Assembly: GCA_037384645.1 (NCBI GenBank)
Contig: JARRNT010000043.1
Location: 1-47,953 of the forward strand
DNA length: 47,953 nucleotides
DNA from: RI-92 sp037384645
Lineage (GTDB): Bacteria > Pseudomonadota > Gammaproteobacteria > UBA6429 > Thiohalophilaceae
Reading direction: 5' to 3'
Made by a program: the position numbers and the translations under genes. Of the stretch, positions 25,432 through 33,553 are shown piece by piece. How positions within the stretch are numbered: position 1 is the stretch's first letter; the number at the start of each line of letters is the position of its first letter. The notes under the pieces were generated by a model that was given only the letters and a program-made list of their open reading frames with translations, had not been told where the DNA came from and made no database searches.

Positions 25432-26679
25432 TCAGGTTTTCAGTCCAATTACCAGATCCATAACATTGGTTCCGGTCGGGCCAGTGTCGACCAGGTCGCC
25501 ACTGGCCGCCAGGAACCGTCCGGCATCGGCATCACGCAAAGCCTGCTCCGGCTCAGCCGCACCGGCATCACGGGCACGTTCCAGGGTTTGACCATCCACC
25601 AGGGCGCCAGCGACATCCCCCGGGCCATCTGTACCATCGGAACCCAGCGCCAGTAAGCTAATGCCGTGCTGTCCCGCCAGCTGACGGGCAGCCGCCAACG
25701 CCAGCTGCTGACAACGTCCCCCCTGCCCTGGCTGTGCCGGTAAATTCACCAGGGTCTCCCCGCCCCACAGATAGATGCCGGGTGGTCCGGCAAGCAAATC
25801 GTCCGCGATTGCCTGTCCCTGTGCCACCGCATCTCCATCGATAAATGCATTACATTGGACCTTGTAGCCCAGTTCACCGGCTACGCGAGCGGCCGCAACC
25901 CGCAGCTGGGTGTTGCTGGCAATAATAAAGCTGCGAATGTGGGCAAAGCAGGGATCGGTCGCCGCCGGCGCAGCCGGGACAGGTTGTTGCAGTCGTGTTA
26001 GCCAGTCTGGCAAACCATCCGGTAGTGGTGTCTTCTTCGACCTCGCGACCAGCAAGCCGGAACCTATCACGGCGGGATCGTCACCTGGCACATCGGAAAT
26101 CAACAGTTGCAACACCTGGTGTCCTCCCAGCATACGGGCCAGCCGACCGGCCTTGATCAACGAGATGGATTGGCGCAATGCGTTCATTACCTCAATGGGC
26201 CAGCCCTGGGCCAGTAACCACACGTTAAAATCGTGCAGTTGTTGCGGCTCAACATCAGTGGGGAGCACCTCGACCAGTGCGGATGCCCCACCGGAGATCA
26301 GAAACAATACGTCGCTGGCAGGCGGTAGCTGTTGGATGAACTGCAGTAACTGTGCACCGGCGGCAAGACTGCGCGCATCGGGATAAGGATGCGCACTTTC
26401 GATCTGGGTTATACTGGCCGCTGATGCACTGAAATCTTCTGTATGTCCGCGCTTGGTAATAACCAGGCCGGCATCCAGTTGATCGGCCGCCTCATCCAGT
26501 ACCCCCTGCATCATGCTGGCCGCCGCCTTGCCAATGGCAATCGCCCTCACTGTTGATGTTGTTAATGGCTGTTGTCGCAAAAAGGCTGACACGGCGCGCC
26601 GGCCGTTGACCGCAGCCAATGCCCGTGTATAAATTTTTAACAAAATTGCCCGACTGCCAGACTGATAGTGTGAATTCAT
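25432..26679 (-). CDS. Type-2 glycerate kinase (GckA/TtuD, DUF4147-MOFRL family)
   Basis: The enzyme phosphorylates D-glycerate, usually to 2-phosphoglycerate, in glycerate, tartrate or serine-cycle metabolism. The N-terminal DUF4147 domain has IGKAAASMM, HPYPDARSLAAG and the loop LFLISGGASALVEVLP, then ISDVPGDDPAVIGSGL. The C-terminal MOFRL domain has LWGGETLVNLP, GRCQQLALAAARQL and ALGSDGTDGPGDVAGALVDG. Length 415 is normal. No other glycerate-pathway gene is nearby, so its physiological role here is unknown. It is first in the unit with DUF455 and the lipoprotein. Confidence 0.92.
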   Translation of the reverse strand: MNSHYQSGSRAILLKIYTRALAAVNGRRAVSAFLRQQPLTTSTVRAIAIGKAAASMMQGVLDEAADQLDAGLVITKRGHTEDFSASAASITQIESAHPYPDARSLAAGAQLLQFIQQLPPASDVLFLISGGASALVEVLPTDVEPQQLHDFNVWLLAQGWPIEVMNALRQSISLIKAGRLARMLGGHQVLQLLISDVPGDDPAVIGSGLLVARSKKTPLPDGLPDWLTRLQQPVPAAPAATDPCFAHIRSFIIASNTQLRVAAARVAGELGYKVQCNAFIDGDAVAQGQAIADDLLAGPPGIYLWGGETLVNLPAQPGQGGRCQQLALAAARQLAGQHGISLLALGSDGTDGPGDVAGALVDGQTLERARDAGAAEPEQALRDADAGRFLAASGDLVDTGPTGTNVMDLVIGLKT

Positions 26680-26743
26680 AGAGTTAATTAAATTTTTGGA
26701 CTGACTCCAGACCTGATAACCATTTCAATAAAACGTGCTTTGG

Positions 26744-26772
26744 TTGACGTTTACCGGGAAGTTTGCTTAAGT
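26744..26772 (+). promoter_or_regulatory. Weak promoter candidate for the small membrane protein gene
   Basis: TTGACG (26744-26749) and TTAAGT (26767-26772) are 17 bases apart, and a TG lies one base before the -10. It would start transcription about 48 bases before the ATG at 26829. The -35 is good, the -10 poor. Confidence 0.35.
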
Positions 26773-26828
26773 GAATTTACCTTTGATAGTTACCGCCCCC
26801 ATTGACTCAGTGATGCAAGGAGGTATAC

Positions 26829-27026
26829 ATGCGCCTTCCCAAACTGATCTACGAAGTTTATCCGATCCTTTATATCCTGATCGGGTTCACCACAATCATC
26901 TTCTCGCATTCGCTTATTGCTTATGCCAGTGGTCTCATGCTTGCACTTAGCAGCACCATTATCCTGTTTTTACGCCGCAATTATCGCACCATGCGCCAGC
27001 ATCTCGAACCCTGCGAAACGATTTAA
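26829..27026 (+). CDS. Small two-helix membrane protein of unknown function
   Basis: The 65-residue product has two hydrophobic segments (about residues 9-26, VYPILYILIGFTTIIFSH, and 29-47, IAYASGLMLALSSTIILF) and then a basic tail LRRNYRTMRQHLEPCETI, which by the positive-inside rule should be cytoplasmic. A perfect AAGGAGG lies seven bases before the ATG, the best ribosome site in the window, which argues strongly for a real gene. It is a single transcription unit divergent from the glycerate kinase and 61 bases before the Nudix gene. I know of no family to assign it to. Confidence 0.78.
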   Translation: MRLPKLIYEVYPILYILIGFTTIIFSHSLIAYASGLMLALSSTIILFLRRNYRTMRQHLEPCETI

Positions 27027-27087
27027 TTAAACCTTTTATTCACAGCAGCCAGATTCCCGGGTTATAGTCCTTATCCGGGAGTCTGCC

Positions 27088-27525
27088 ATGAATAAAATCA
27101 CCCAACCGGTTATCGCCGTCGGCGCGGTTGTCTTTCATAACGATCGTATTTTGCTGGTAAAACGCAACCAACCTCCAAGCCAGGGGCAATGGGCCATCCC
27201 GGGCGGCAAGGTTAAGCTGGGTGAAACCCTGCGTGCCGCTGCCGAGCGCGAAATACGCGAGGAAACCGGTATCACTATCCAGGCCGGTGAGCCGGTTTAT
27301 AGCTTTGAGATCATCGAACCCGATGTCGAAGGGGGTATCACATTCCACTATGTTGTCATCGATCTGGTGGCTGAATATATTGACGGAGAACCCGTGGCCG
27401 CAGACGACGCCAGTCATGCCGCCTGGATTGATCGAAAATCGTTTACCTCCCTGCCAGTTAACAGCACGACCCGAACATTATTGCAGCAGCAATTTCATTT
27501 CCCAAAGCCAGCGATTCCAGCATAA
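27088..27525 (+). CDS. Nudix hydrolase (ADP-ribose pyrophosphatase / MutT-like)
   Basis: The Nudix box is complete: GGKVKLGETLRAAAEREIREETGI fits G-x5-E-x7-REUXEEXGU, the magnesium-binding loop-helix. Upstream WAIPGGK and downstream YSFEIIEPDVEGGITFHYVVID fit the ADP-ribose pyrophosphatase-like group, and the N-terminus PVIAVGAVVFHNDRILLVKR is also characteristic. Length 145 residues is normal. The exact nucleotide substrate cannot be read from the sequence. It converges on metZ with a 22-base gap. Confidence 0.93.
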   Translation: MNKITQPVIAVGAVVFHNDRILLVKRNQPPSQGQWAIPGGKVKLGETLRAAAEREIREETGITIQAGEPVYSFEIIEPDVEGGITFHYVVIDLVAEYIDGEPVAADDASHAAWIDRKSFTSLPVNSTTRTLLQQQFHFPKPAIPA

Positions 27526-27547
27526 CACCTGCATGTTATAGTCCTGT

Positions 27548-28729
27548 TTACAGCAGAGATAATCCCCGCTCCAGGTCTGCCTTGATGTCAGCCATGGCCT
27601 CCATACCAACAGCAACACGCAACAAACCGTCCGTGATCCCGGCGTCCAGTCTTTCGCTCTCACTTAATCGTCCGTGCGTCGTGGTCGCCGGATGGGTAAT
27701 CGTGGTTTTGGTATCCCCCAGGTTGGCGGTAATCGACAACATCCGGGTATTATCGACAATCCGCCAGGCCGCCTGCTTGCCTCCTTCCACTTCAAACGCA
27801 AGGACACCGCCAAATGCCGACTGCTGTTTACGCGCGAGCAGGTGTTGAGGATGATTCGGCAGGCCCGGGTAATGCACCCGCTTGACCTTGGGATGATCAT
27901 GTAAATGCACGGCCAGCTCCAGTGCCCGGGCACTGTGATGTTGCATCCGCAATGACAGGGTTTCCAGGCCCGCAAGGAACAGCCAGGCATTGAACGCGCT
28001 CATGGTCGGACCGGCGGTACGCAAAAAACCATAGACCTCTTCACCCACCCGTTTCTTATCACCGACCACCGCCCCCCCAACGGCACGGCCCTGGCCATCG
28101 ATATACTTGGTCGCAGAGTGGATGACAATATCTGCACCGTATTCCAGTGGTCGTTGCAAGGCAGGGGTGCAAAAGCAGTTATCCACCACCAGCAGGCAAC
28201 CTTTGCTATGTGCCAGTTCGGCCAGTGCAGCGATATCCGCGACTTCCGTCATCGGATTGGATGGGGTCTCCAGAAACAATAACTTTGTATTGGGTTTGAT
28301 GGCCGCGTCCCAGGCGGTCAGGTCAGTCAACGGGACAAACGTCGTTTCAATCCCGAACTTGGCCAGGTATTTATTGAACAACACCACACTGGTGCCGAAT
28401 ATGCTGCGTGACGACACTACATGATCGCCATTTTGTAACAACGCGATACAGGTGCTCAGGATCGCCGACATGCCGGACGCAGTCGCGACACAGGATTCTG
28501 CTCCTTCCAGCGCAGCCAGTCGTTGTTCGAAAGTGCGGACCGTTGGATTGGTAAAACGTGAATAAATATTACCGGGCTGTTCGCCCTTGAAACGCGCCTC
28601 GGCCTCGGCGGCACTGCCGAACACATAACTCGACGTCATGAATATCGGCACCGAATTTTCATTTTCATTGGTGCGCACCTGTCCGGCTCGCACTCCCAGT
28701 GTTTCCAGTTCCCAGTCTTGATCACTCAG
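27548..28729 (-). CDS. metZ: O-succinylhomoserine sulfhydrylase, probable CTG start
   Basis: MetZ makes homocysteine directly from O-succinylhomoserine and sulfide, using pyridoxal phosphate. The PLP lysine lies in HSATKYIDGQGR; the phosphate-binding loop is ATASGMSAIL and NPTVRTFEQRLAALEG is typical. Length with the proposed start is 393 residues. The first usual start codon in frame is GTG 28693, but homologous residues continue upstream: SDQDWELETLG-VRAGQ resembles the SQDW...FDTLAVRAGQ of Pseudomonas MetZ. The only fitting initiator after the in-frame stop is CTG at 28729. No ribosome site is visible; translational coupling to purF, whose stop is 16 bases upstream, may help. The purF-metZ pair is conserved in Pseudomonas. 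Confidence 0.9.
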   Translation of the reverse strand: MSDQDWELETLGVRAGQVRTNENENSVPIFMTSSYVFGSAAEAEARFKGEQPGNIYSRFTNPTVRTFEQRLAALEGAESCVATASGMSAILSTCIALLQNGDHVVSSRSIFGTSVVLFNKYLAKFGIETTFVPLTDLTAWDAAIKPNTKLLFLETPSNPMTEVADIAALAELAHSKGCLLVVDNCFCTPALQRPLEYGADIVIHSATKYIDGQGRAVGGAVVGDKKRVGEEVYGFLRTAGPTMSAFNAWLFLAGLETLSLRMQHHSARALELAVHLHDHPKVKRVHYPGLPNHPQHLLARKQQSAFGGVLAFEVEGGKQAAWRIVDNTRMLSITANLGDTKTTITHPATTTHGRLSESERLDAGITDGLLRVAVGMEAMADIKADLERGLSLL

Positions 28730-28745
28730 TCAACGGAAAAACTGG

Positions 28746-30269
28746 CTAGGCGCCATTGTAGACTTCCACCACCTCTGCATCGCCGCTTTGTACATCCTTG
28801 CTACGGGCCTTATCGTTGCGTAGATTTTCAAGATGTTTCAGATAAGTCTCCGTCACATCACCTGTAACATAGTCACCATTGAATACCGAGGTATCAAATC
28901 GATCGATATGCTGCTTTGACTTTCTGCGTACCGCCTCAACCAAATCCTCGAGGTCCTGATAGATCAGCCAGTCCGCGCCGATCTTTTCTGCGATTTGTGC
29001 CTCATCCCGTCCATGACCGATCAATTCACCGGCAGAGGGCATATCAATGCCATATACATTCGGAAATCGTACCGGTGGCGCAGCCGAGGCAAAATAAACC
29101 TTTTTGGCACCGGCGTCACGCGCCATCTGAATAATCTGTTGCGAGGTCGTGCCACGTACGATGGAATCGTCGACCAGCAGCACATTCTTGTCCTTGAACT
29201 CCAGGTGAATGGCGTTCAACTTCTGCCGCACGGACTTCTTGCGCTGCTTTTGCCCGGGCATGATGAACGTCCGTCCAATATAGCGATTCTTGATAAAGCC
29301 TTCGCTATAACGGATGCCCAGATGATAGGCCAGTGATAAGGCCGAGGTCCGACTGGTATCCGGGATCGGCAAAACGACATCGATGTCATGCCGGGGATAA
29401 ACACGCTGGATTTTACGTGCCAGAAACTCGCCCATGCGCAAACGTGCCTTGTATACCGAAATACCGTCTATCAGGGAGTCAGGCCGGGCAAAATAAACAT
29501 GCTCAAAAATACAGGGTGAACGCATTGTCTCCACGGCACACTGCTTGGCATACATGTTTCCCTGTGTGTCAAAAAACACAGCTTCACCCGGCTCTACGTC
29601 GCGGATAAGTTCATACCCCAGCACGTCAATCGCAACGCTTTCCGAAGCGGCCATGTATTCGGTTTTCCCGTTGACCACACGCTTACCAATTACCAGCGGT
29701 CGAATCGCATAGGGATCGCGAAATACCAACAGCCCCCGTCCGACGATCATAGCGACAACGGCATAGGCGCCGCGACAACGTCGATGCACTCCGCCGACTG
29801 CCGTAAAAATATCTTCCGGTTCAATCTTAACCTTACCACGAGATGTCATCTGCAATTCATGTGCAAGAATATTCAGCAACACTTCAGAATCTGAATTGGT
29901 ATTAATATGGCGCTGGTCAGTTTCGAACAATTCGCGTTTGAGTTGTTCGGTATTTGTCAGGTTGCCATTGTGCGCCAGGGCAATACCAAATGGAGAGTTG
30001 ACATAAAACGGTTGTGATTCAGCGGAGGAAAAACAGCCGGCAGTCGGGTAACGGGTGTGCCCAATACCCATATTGCCCTGCAGGCGTAACATGTGCCGGG
30101 TGTGGAACACATCGCGGACCAGGCCATTGCTTTTACGCAGGTAGATCCGGTTTTCATCACAAGTCATGATGCCCGCAGCATCCTGGCCGCGATGCTGTAA
30201 AACCGTCAGGCCATCATAAAGGGCCTGGTTCACAGGACTGTTAGAAACAATTCCGATGACTCCACACAT
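28746..30269 (-). CDS. purF: Amidophosphoribosyltransferase
   Basis: PurF catalyses the first committed step of purine synthesis: PRPP and glutamine give phosphoribosylamine. The N-terminal class II glutaminase has the nucleophile at Cys2 (MCGVIGI), HRGQDAAGI, GIGHTRYPTAG and AHNGNLTN. The PRTase domain has the PRPP loop VLLVDDSIVRGTTS. Length is 507 residues (E. coli 505). It follows cvpA by 24 bases, as in E. coli, and precedes metZ. Confidence 0.98.
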   Translation of the reverse strand: MCGVIGIVSNSPVNQALYDGLTVLQHRGQDAAGIMTCDENRIYLRKSNGLVRDVFHTRHMLRLQGNMGIGHTRYPTAGCFSSAESQPFYVNSPFGIALAHNGNLTNTEQLKRELFETDQRHINTNSDSEVLLNILAHELQMTSRGKVKIEPEDIFTAVGGVHRRCRGAYAVVAMIVGRGLLVFRDPYAIRPLVIGKRVVNGKTEYMAASESVAIDVLGYELIRDVEPGEAVFFDTQGNMYAKQCAVETMRSPCIFEHVYFARPDSLIDGISVYKARLRMGEFLARKIQRVYPRHDIDVVLPIPDTSRTSALSLAYHLGIRYSEGFIKNRYIGRTFIMPGQKQRKKSVRQKLNAIHLEFKDKNVLLVDDSIVRGTTSQQIIQMARDAGAKKVYFASAAPPVRFPNVYGIDMPSAGELIGHGRDEAQIAEKIGADWLIYQDLEDLVEAVRRKSKQHIDRFDTSVFNGDYVTGDVTETYLKHLENLRNDKARSKDVQSGDAEVVEVYNGA

Positions 30270-30293
30270 AATTACCTCACGCCCGTTAAAAAA

Positions 30294-30782
30294 CTAAAAC
30301 ACAAAATTCTTTGCCACGTCAGCAGGCAGAAAGCCCGTCAACCAGATAGCAATCGCCTGAAAATTGACTAGCAGATACGAATGATGCCATAGCTCGGTTT
30401 TCGGCAAGCGGGTCAAACCCGCCACGGCTACCAGCGCAGAGACCAGCACAATGCCTCGTAAAAAACCGAATAACATGCCAACGACACGATCGGCTCCCGA
30501 CAGTCCCGTGCGCTGCACAACCTTGCCCGCAAAGAAGTTCACTACCGTAAACATAACCATCGAAAGTGTAAACAGGGTAAAAAACGCGACAATCAGTCTC
30601 AGGTTCAGGTTACTGATCGATCCGTTTAAAAATGTCGAAAAACTGCCATGCAGACGCCAGGCGATTAAAAATGAGACAATCCAGCCGGTTAGCGACAGGG
30701 CTTCACGCACGAATCCCCGGATAAAACTGATAAAACAGGAAATAAAAATTATCCCGATAATAACAAAGTCGATCCAGGTCAT
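30294..30782 (-). CDS. cvpA: CvpA family inner-membrane protein
   Basis: CvpA is an inner-membrane protein first linked to colicin V production; its basic role is still debated (envelope stress resistance). The sequence MTWIDFVIIGIIFISCFISFIRGFVREALSLTGW aligns with E. coli CvpA, and GLSGADRVVGMLFGFLRGI is the second family hallmark. Four hydrophobic helices are visible in 162 residues. I start at ATG 30782 (MTWIDF) rather than the GTG four codons upstream. It is directly upstream of purF, the classic arrangement. Confidence 0.95.
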   Translation of the reverse strand: MTWIDFVIIGIIFISCFISFIRGFVREALSLTGWIVSFLIAWRLHGSFSTFLNGSISNLNLRLIVAFFTLFTLSMVMFTVVNFFAGKVVQRTGLSGADRVVGMLFGFLRGIVLVSALVAVAGLTRLPKTELWHHSYLLVNFQAIAIWLTGFLPADVAKNFVF

Positions 30783-30867
30783 GAAAGATAACACCAGCCG
30801 GTTGTGTATTTGTCAGGAAAGGCGCGGATCTTAACAGACCTCAAGAAACAACTATACCCGCCCGTGT

Positions 30868-31341
30868 TCATGGGTGCGACATAACCAGGGCACCCTTCAG
30901 CTTGAGTTCGCGGGTACGCAGGCGATCCCGCAGTTTCAGTGCCTTGTTGCGATCAGTAAAGCTCGCCACCTGCACCACCCAGGCATGCGTGTTGGCCGGC
31001 ATATGCACTGACGCCTTGTCGGACTTGTTCTGCTGCTTGACTGGAGCAGTATTTGCCGGGGCCGGAGCCGGTTTCTCCGGCGGTGCCGATGCCGCGGGCA
31101 AGCTCGGGGTGTGCTTGTCCACCAGCGTCTTGGTCTCAGCAGGTTGCGCCGGCACGGCGGGTGGACCTGGCATGGGCTGTTGCGAGAGTTGTGACAATTC
31201 CTGCGGTTTCGGCGGGATATTGCTGCCGGTTATGCCCGTGTCGCCATTATCACGGTTAAGAATCATGGGAATGAAAATCACACCCAGTGCAACCAGCACA
31301 ATGGCGCCAACGATGCGTTGCTTGAGTTGTTCCCTGTTCAC
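30868..31341 (-). CDS. DedD-like SPOR protein with a truncated SPOR domain
   Basis: The 157-residue protein has the layout of DedD: short cytoplasmic start MNREQLKQRIVGA, one helix (about residues 11-26, IVGAIVLVALGVIFIPMIL), a long proline/alanine-rich periplasmic linker, then a SPOR domain. SPOR domains (about 70 residues) bind denuded septal glycans. Here the domain begins AWVVQVASFTDRNKALKLRDRLR but stops after about 40 residues with RELKLKGALVMSHP, lacking the second repeat. The other frames downstream do not supply it, so this looks like a deletion rather than a frameshift. An intact copy would be expected between folC and cvpA, as in Pseudomonas. It may have reduced or no glycan binding. 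Confidence 0.85.
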   Translation of the reverse strand: MNREQLKQRIVGAIVLVALGVIFIPMILNRDNGDTGITGSNIPPKPQELSQLSQQPMPGPPAVPAQPAETKTLVDKHTPSLPAASAPPEKPAPAPANTAPVKQQNKSDKASVHMPANTHAWVVQVASFTDRNKALKLRDRLRTRELKLKGALVMSHP

Positions 31342-31378
31342 TTGACTGTAGTTACCCGTTCAATCATGCAATTGCACA

Positions 31379-32644
31379 TTATAGGCCGTGTGGACAGGTC
31401 TGGGCCACAGTATAAAATGAGCCATATACCAGCACTGTATCGCCCGGGCAGGCTTCGTCAACTGCCTGTGTATAGGCCTGCTGCACATCAGTGTATGTCG
31501 AAACAGATGCAGCGACACAGCTTTTGGACAAGGCACCGGTCATGCTGGCCAGGTCTGCGCCTCTGCCGACATCCTGTAGTGGCGCAATATGCCAGTGCCT
31601 GACAAGCTCACACAACGGTACAACCAGGCCGGCAATATCCTTGTCCGCCAGTGCGGAAAACACCGCATGCACCGCCCCGCCGAACTGAGCCTGGCGTAAC
31701 GTAGCTGCCAGTTGTGAGGCCGCAGCAGGGTTGTGTGCAACATCAAATACCTGTCTGATTGATCCCGACATCAACTGGAAACGACCGGACAGGCGCACGG
31801 ACAGCAGGCCCGAGCGCAAGTGCGCCTGTGACACCGGCAGACGCGTCTGCAGGCTATCGATAGCCATGATTGCGGCCGCCGCGTTGCGTAATTGGTGTAC
31901 ACCACTGAGTGCTGGTATAGGCAGCCCCACCCGATGCTGCTCACCCGCATGCCATGACCAGCCTGGCCCATCAGCATGGAAATCAAAATCCCTGCCCAGA
32001 CACAATAAACGGCTTTGGATCGAGGTGGCATAGTCCACTAAAGTAGCTGGTGGTACCGGGTCAGCAACGATACCGATGTGATTGGCACGCAGGATCCCCG
32101 CCTTTTCACGTGCAATAGCCGCGCGATCATTCCCTAACCACTGAGTGTGATCGAGATCGATGGAAGTGATAATAGCAACATCAGCGTCGATGATATTGAC
32201 GGCATCCAGGCGCCCGCCCAGTCCCACTTCCAGGATAATGACATCCAGCGCATGTTGCTGAAAAATCGCCAGCGCCGCCAGGGTACCAAATTCAAAATAG
32301 GTCAGGCTGGTCTGTTCACGCGCACGATCAACCTGTTCAAAGGCTTCGCATAAGTCCGCATCCGTGACCGGTTCGCCGTCAATACGAATGCGTTCGTTAT
32401 AACGCCATATGTGCGGCGAGGTGTAACTGCCGACGCGGTAACCGGCCTCGCGATATATCGATTCGAGCATGGCCACACAGGACCCCTTGCCATTGGTGCC
32501 GCCCACGATAATCACCGGGCAGGCAAAGGCATTGTCTTGTAGGCGTTGCCACACTGCACGTACCCGCTCCAGTTCAAGCACCATGGACTTGGGATGGAGC
32601 TGCTCCTGCCAGTGCAGCCAGTCAGAAAGGGTCTGAAAACGCAT
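31379..32644 (-). CDS. folC: Bifunctional dihydrofolate synthase / folylpolyglutamate synthase
   Basis: FolC adds glutamate to dihydropteroate and further glutamates to tetrahydrofolate. The Mur-ligase-like ATP loop is GGTNGKGSCVAML. YTSPHIWRYNERIRIDG is the substrate loop of the family, and EVGLGGRLDAVNIIDAD and SIDLDHTQWLGND are further signatures. Length 421 matches E. coli FolC (422). It follows accD by 25 bases, the conserved accD-folC order. Confidence 0.97.
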   Translation of the reverse strand: MRFQTLSDWLHWQEQLHPKSMVLELERVRAVWQRLQDNAFACPVIIVGGTNGKGSCVAMLESIYREAGYRVGSYTSPHIWRYNERIRIDGEPVTDADLCEAFEQVDRAREQTSLTYFEFGTLAALAIFQQHALDVIILEVGLGGRLDAVNIIDADVAIITSIDLDHTQWLGNDRAAIAREKAGILRANHIGIVADPVPPATLVDYATSIQSRLLCLGRDFDFHADGPGWSWHAGEQHRVGLPIPALSGVHQLRNAAAAIMAIDSLQTRLPVSQAHLRSGLLSVRLSGRFQLMSGSIRQVFDVAHNPAAASQLAATLRQAQFGGAVHAVFSALADKDIAGLVVPLCELVRHWHIAPLQDVGRGADLASMTGALSKSCVAASVSTYTDVQQAYTQAVDEACPGDTVLVYGSFYTVAQTCPHGL

Positions 32645-32669
32645 TACGCGTCAGATGCTGAAATGTTTA

Positions 32670-33530
32670 TCAGGCGGCAGGTTTGTGCTGCATGATCGAC
32701 AAAAGACGTACTATGCGATCACGCAGGTCGCGGCGATCAACCACCATGTCCAGCGCACCGTGCTCAAGCAGGAATTCGCTACGCTGGAAACCATCGGGCA
32801 GGGTTTCACGCACCGTTTGTTCGATAACACGCGGACCGGCAAAACCAATCAGCGCATTGGGTTCGCCAATGAGTACATCACCGAGCATGGCGAAACTGGC
32901 GGAAACACCCCCCATGGTGGGATCGGTCATCACGGAGATGAAAGGAATACCACGCTGACTCAGCCGGGTCAGGGCCGCACTGGTCTTGGCCATCTGCATT
33001 AGTGAAAACAACGCTTCCTGCATGCGGGCACCACCACTGGCCGCAAAACAGACGAACGGGATGTTTTCCTGAACACAAACATCGACTGCGCGGACAAAAC
33101 GTTCACCCACCACCGAGCCCATGGAACCACCCATGAATTTGAACTCAAAGGCAGCCGCCACCAGCGGCAGGCCTTTAACCGTACCTTTCATGACTACCAG
33201 GGCATCGCTCTCGCCAGTCGCTTTCTGGGCCTGAAGCAGACGATCACGGTATTTTTTCAGGTCACGAAATTTGAGCGCATCCACTGGTTTAAGGTTCGCG
33301 GCAATCTCCGTGCGATCATCTGTGTCGAGAAAATAATCCAGACGTTGACGGGCATTGATCCGCATATGGTGGTCACACTTGGGGCAGACATCCTGGTTGC
33401 GTTCAAGATCGGCACGGTACAGAACCGCACCGCAGGTGTTGCATTTGCTCCAGAGTCCCTCCGGCACACTCTTGCGAGCCGTGCCCTCAGTCCGAATTCG
33501 AGTAGGTAATAATTTGGTAAACCAGTTCAT
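32670..33530 (-). CDS. accD: Acetyl-CoA carboxylase carboxyltransferase subunit beta
   Basis: AccD is the beta half of the carboxyltransferase that makes malonyl-CoA for fatty acid synthesis, working with AccA. The N-terminal zinc ribbon is intact: CNTCGAVLY and CPKCDHHMR. The carboxyltransferase core shows FCAASGGARMQEALFSLMQM (with the usual C/A exchange FAASGGARM) and MTDPTMGGVSASFAMLGD. Length 286 is usual (E. coli 304). It lies 23 bases behind trpA, an association also found in other proteobacteria. Confidence 0.97.
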   Translation of the reverse strand: MNWFTKLLPTRIRTEGTARKSVPEGLWSKCNTCGAVLYRADLERNQDVCPKCDHHMRINARQRLDYFLDTDDRTEIAANLKPVDALKFRDLKKYRDRLLQAQKATGESDALVVMKGTVKGLPLVAAAFEFKFMGGSMGSVVGERFVRAVDVCVQENIPFVCFAASGGARMQEALFSLMQMAKTSAALTRLSQRGIPFISVMTDPTMGGVSASFAMLGDVLIGEPNALIGFAGPRVIEQTVRETLPDGFQRSEFLLEHGALDMVVDRRDLRDRIVRLLSIMQHKPAA

Positions 33531-33553
33531 AAAGTTATTGTATGCAATCCTTG

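Noticed and set aside
27512..27550. ATAACA/TGTTAT palindrome between the Nudix gene and metZ as a bidirectional terminator
   Set aside because: The stem is short and AT-rich and lacks a T-run, so it is not a credible intrinsic terminator.
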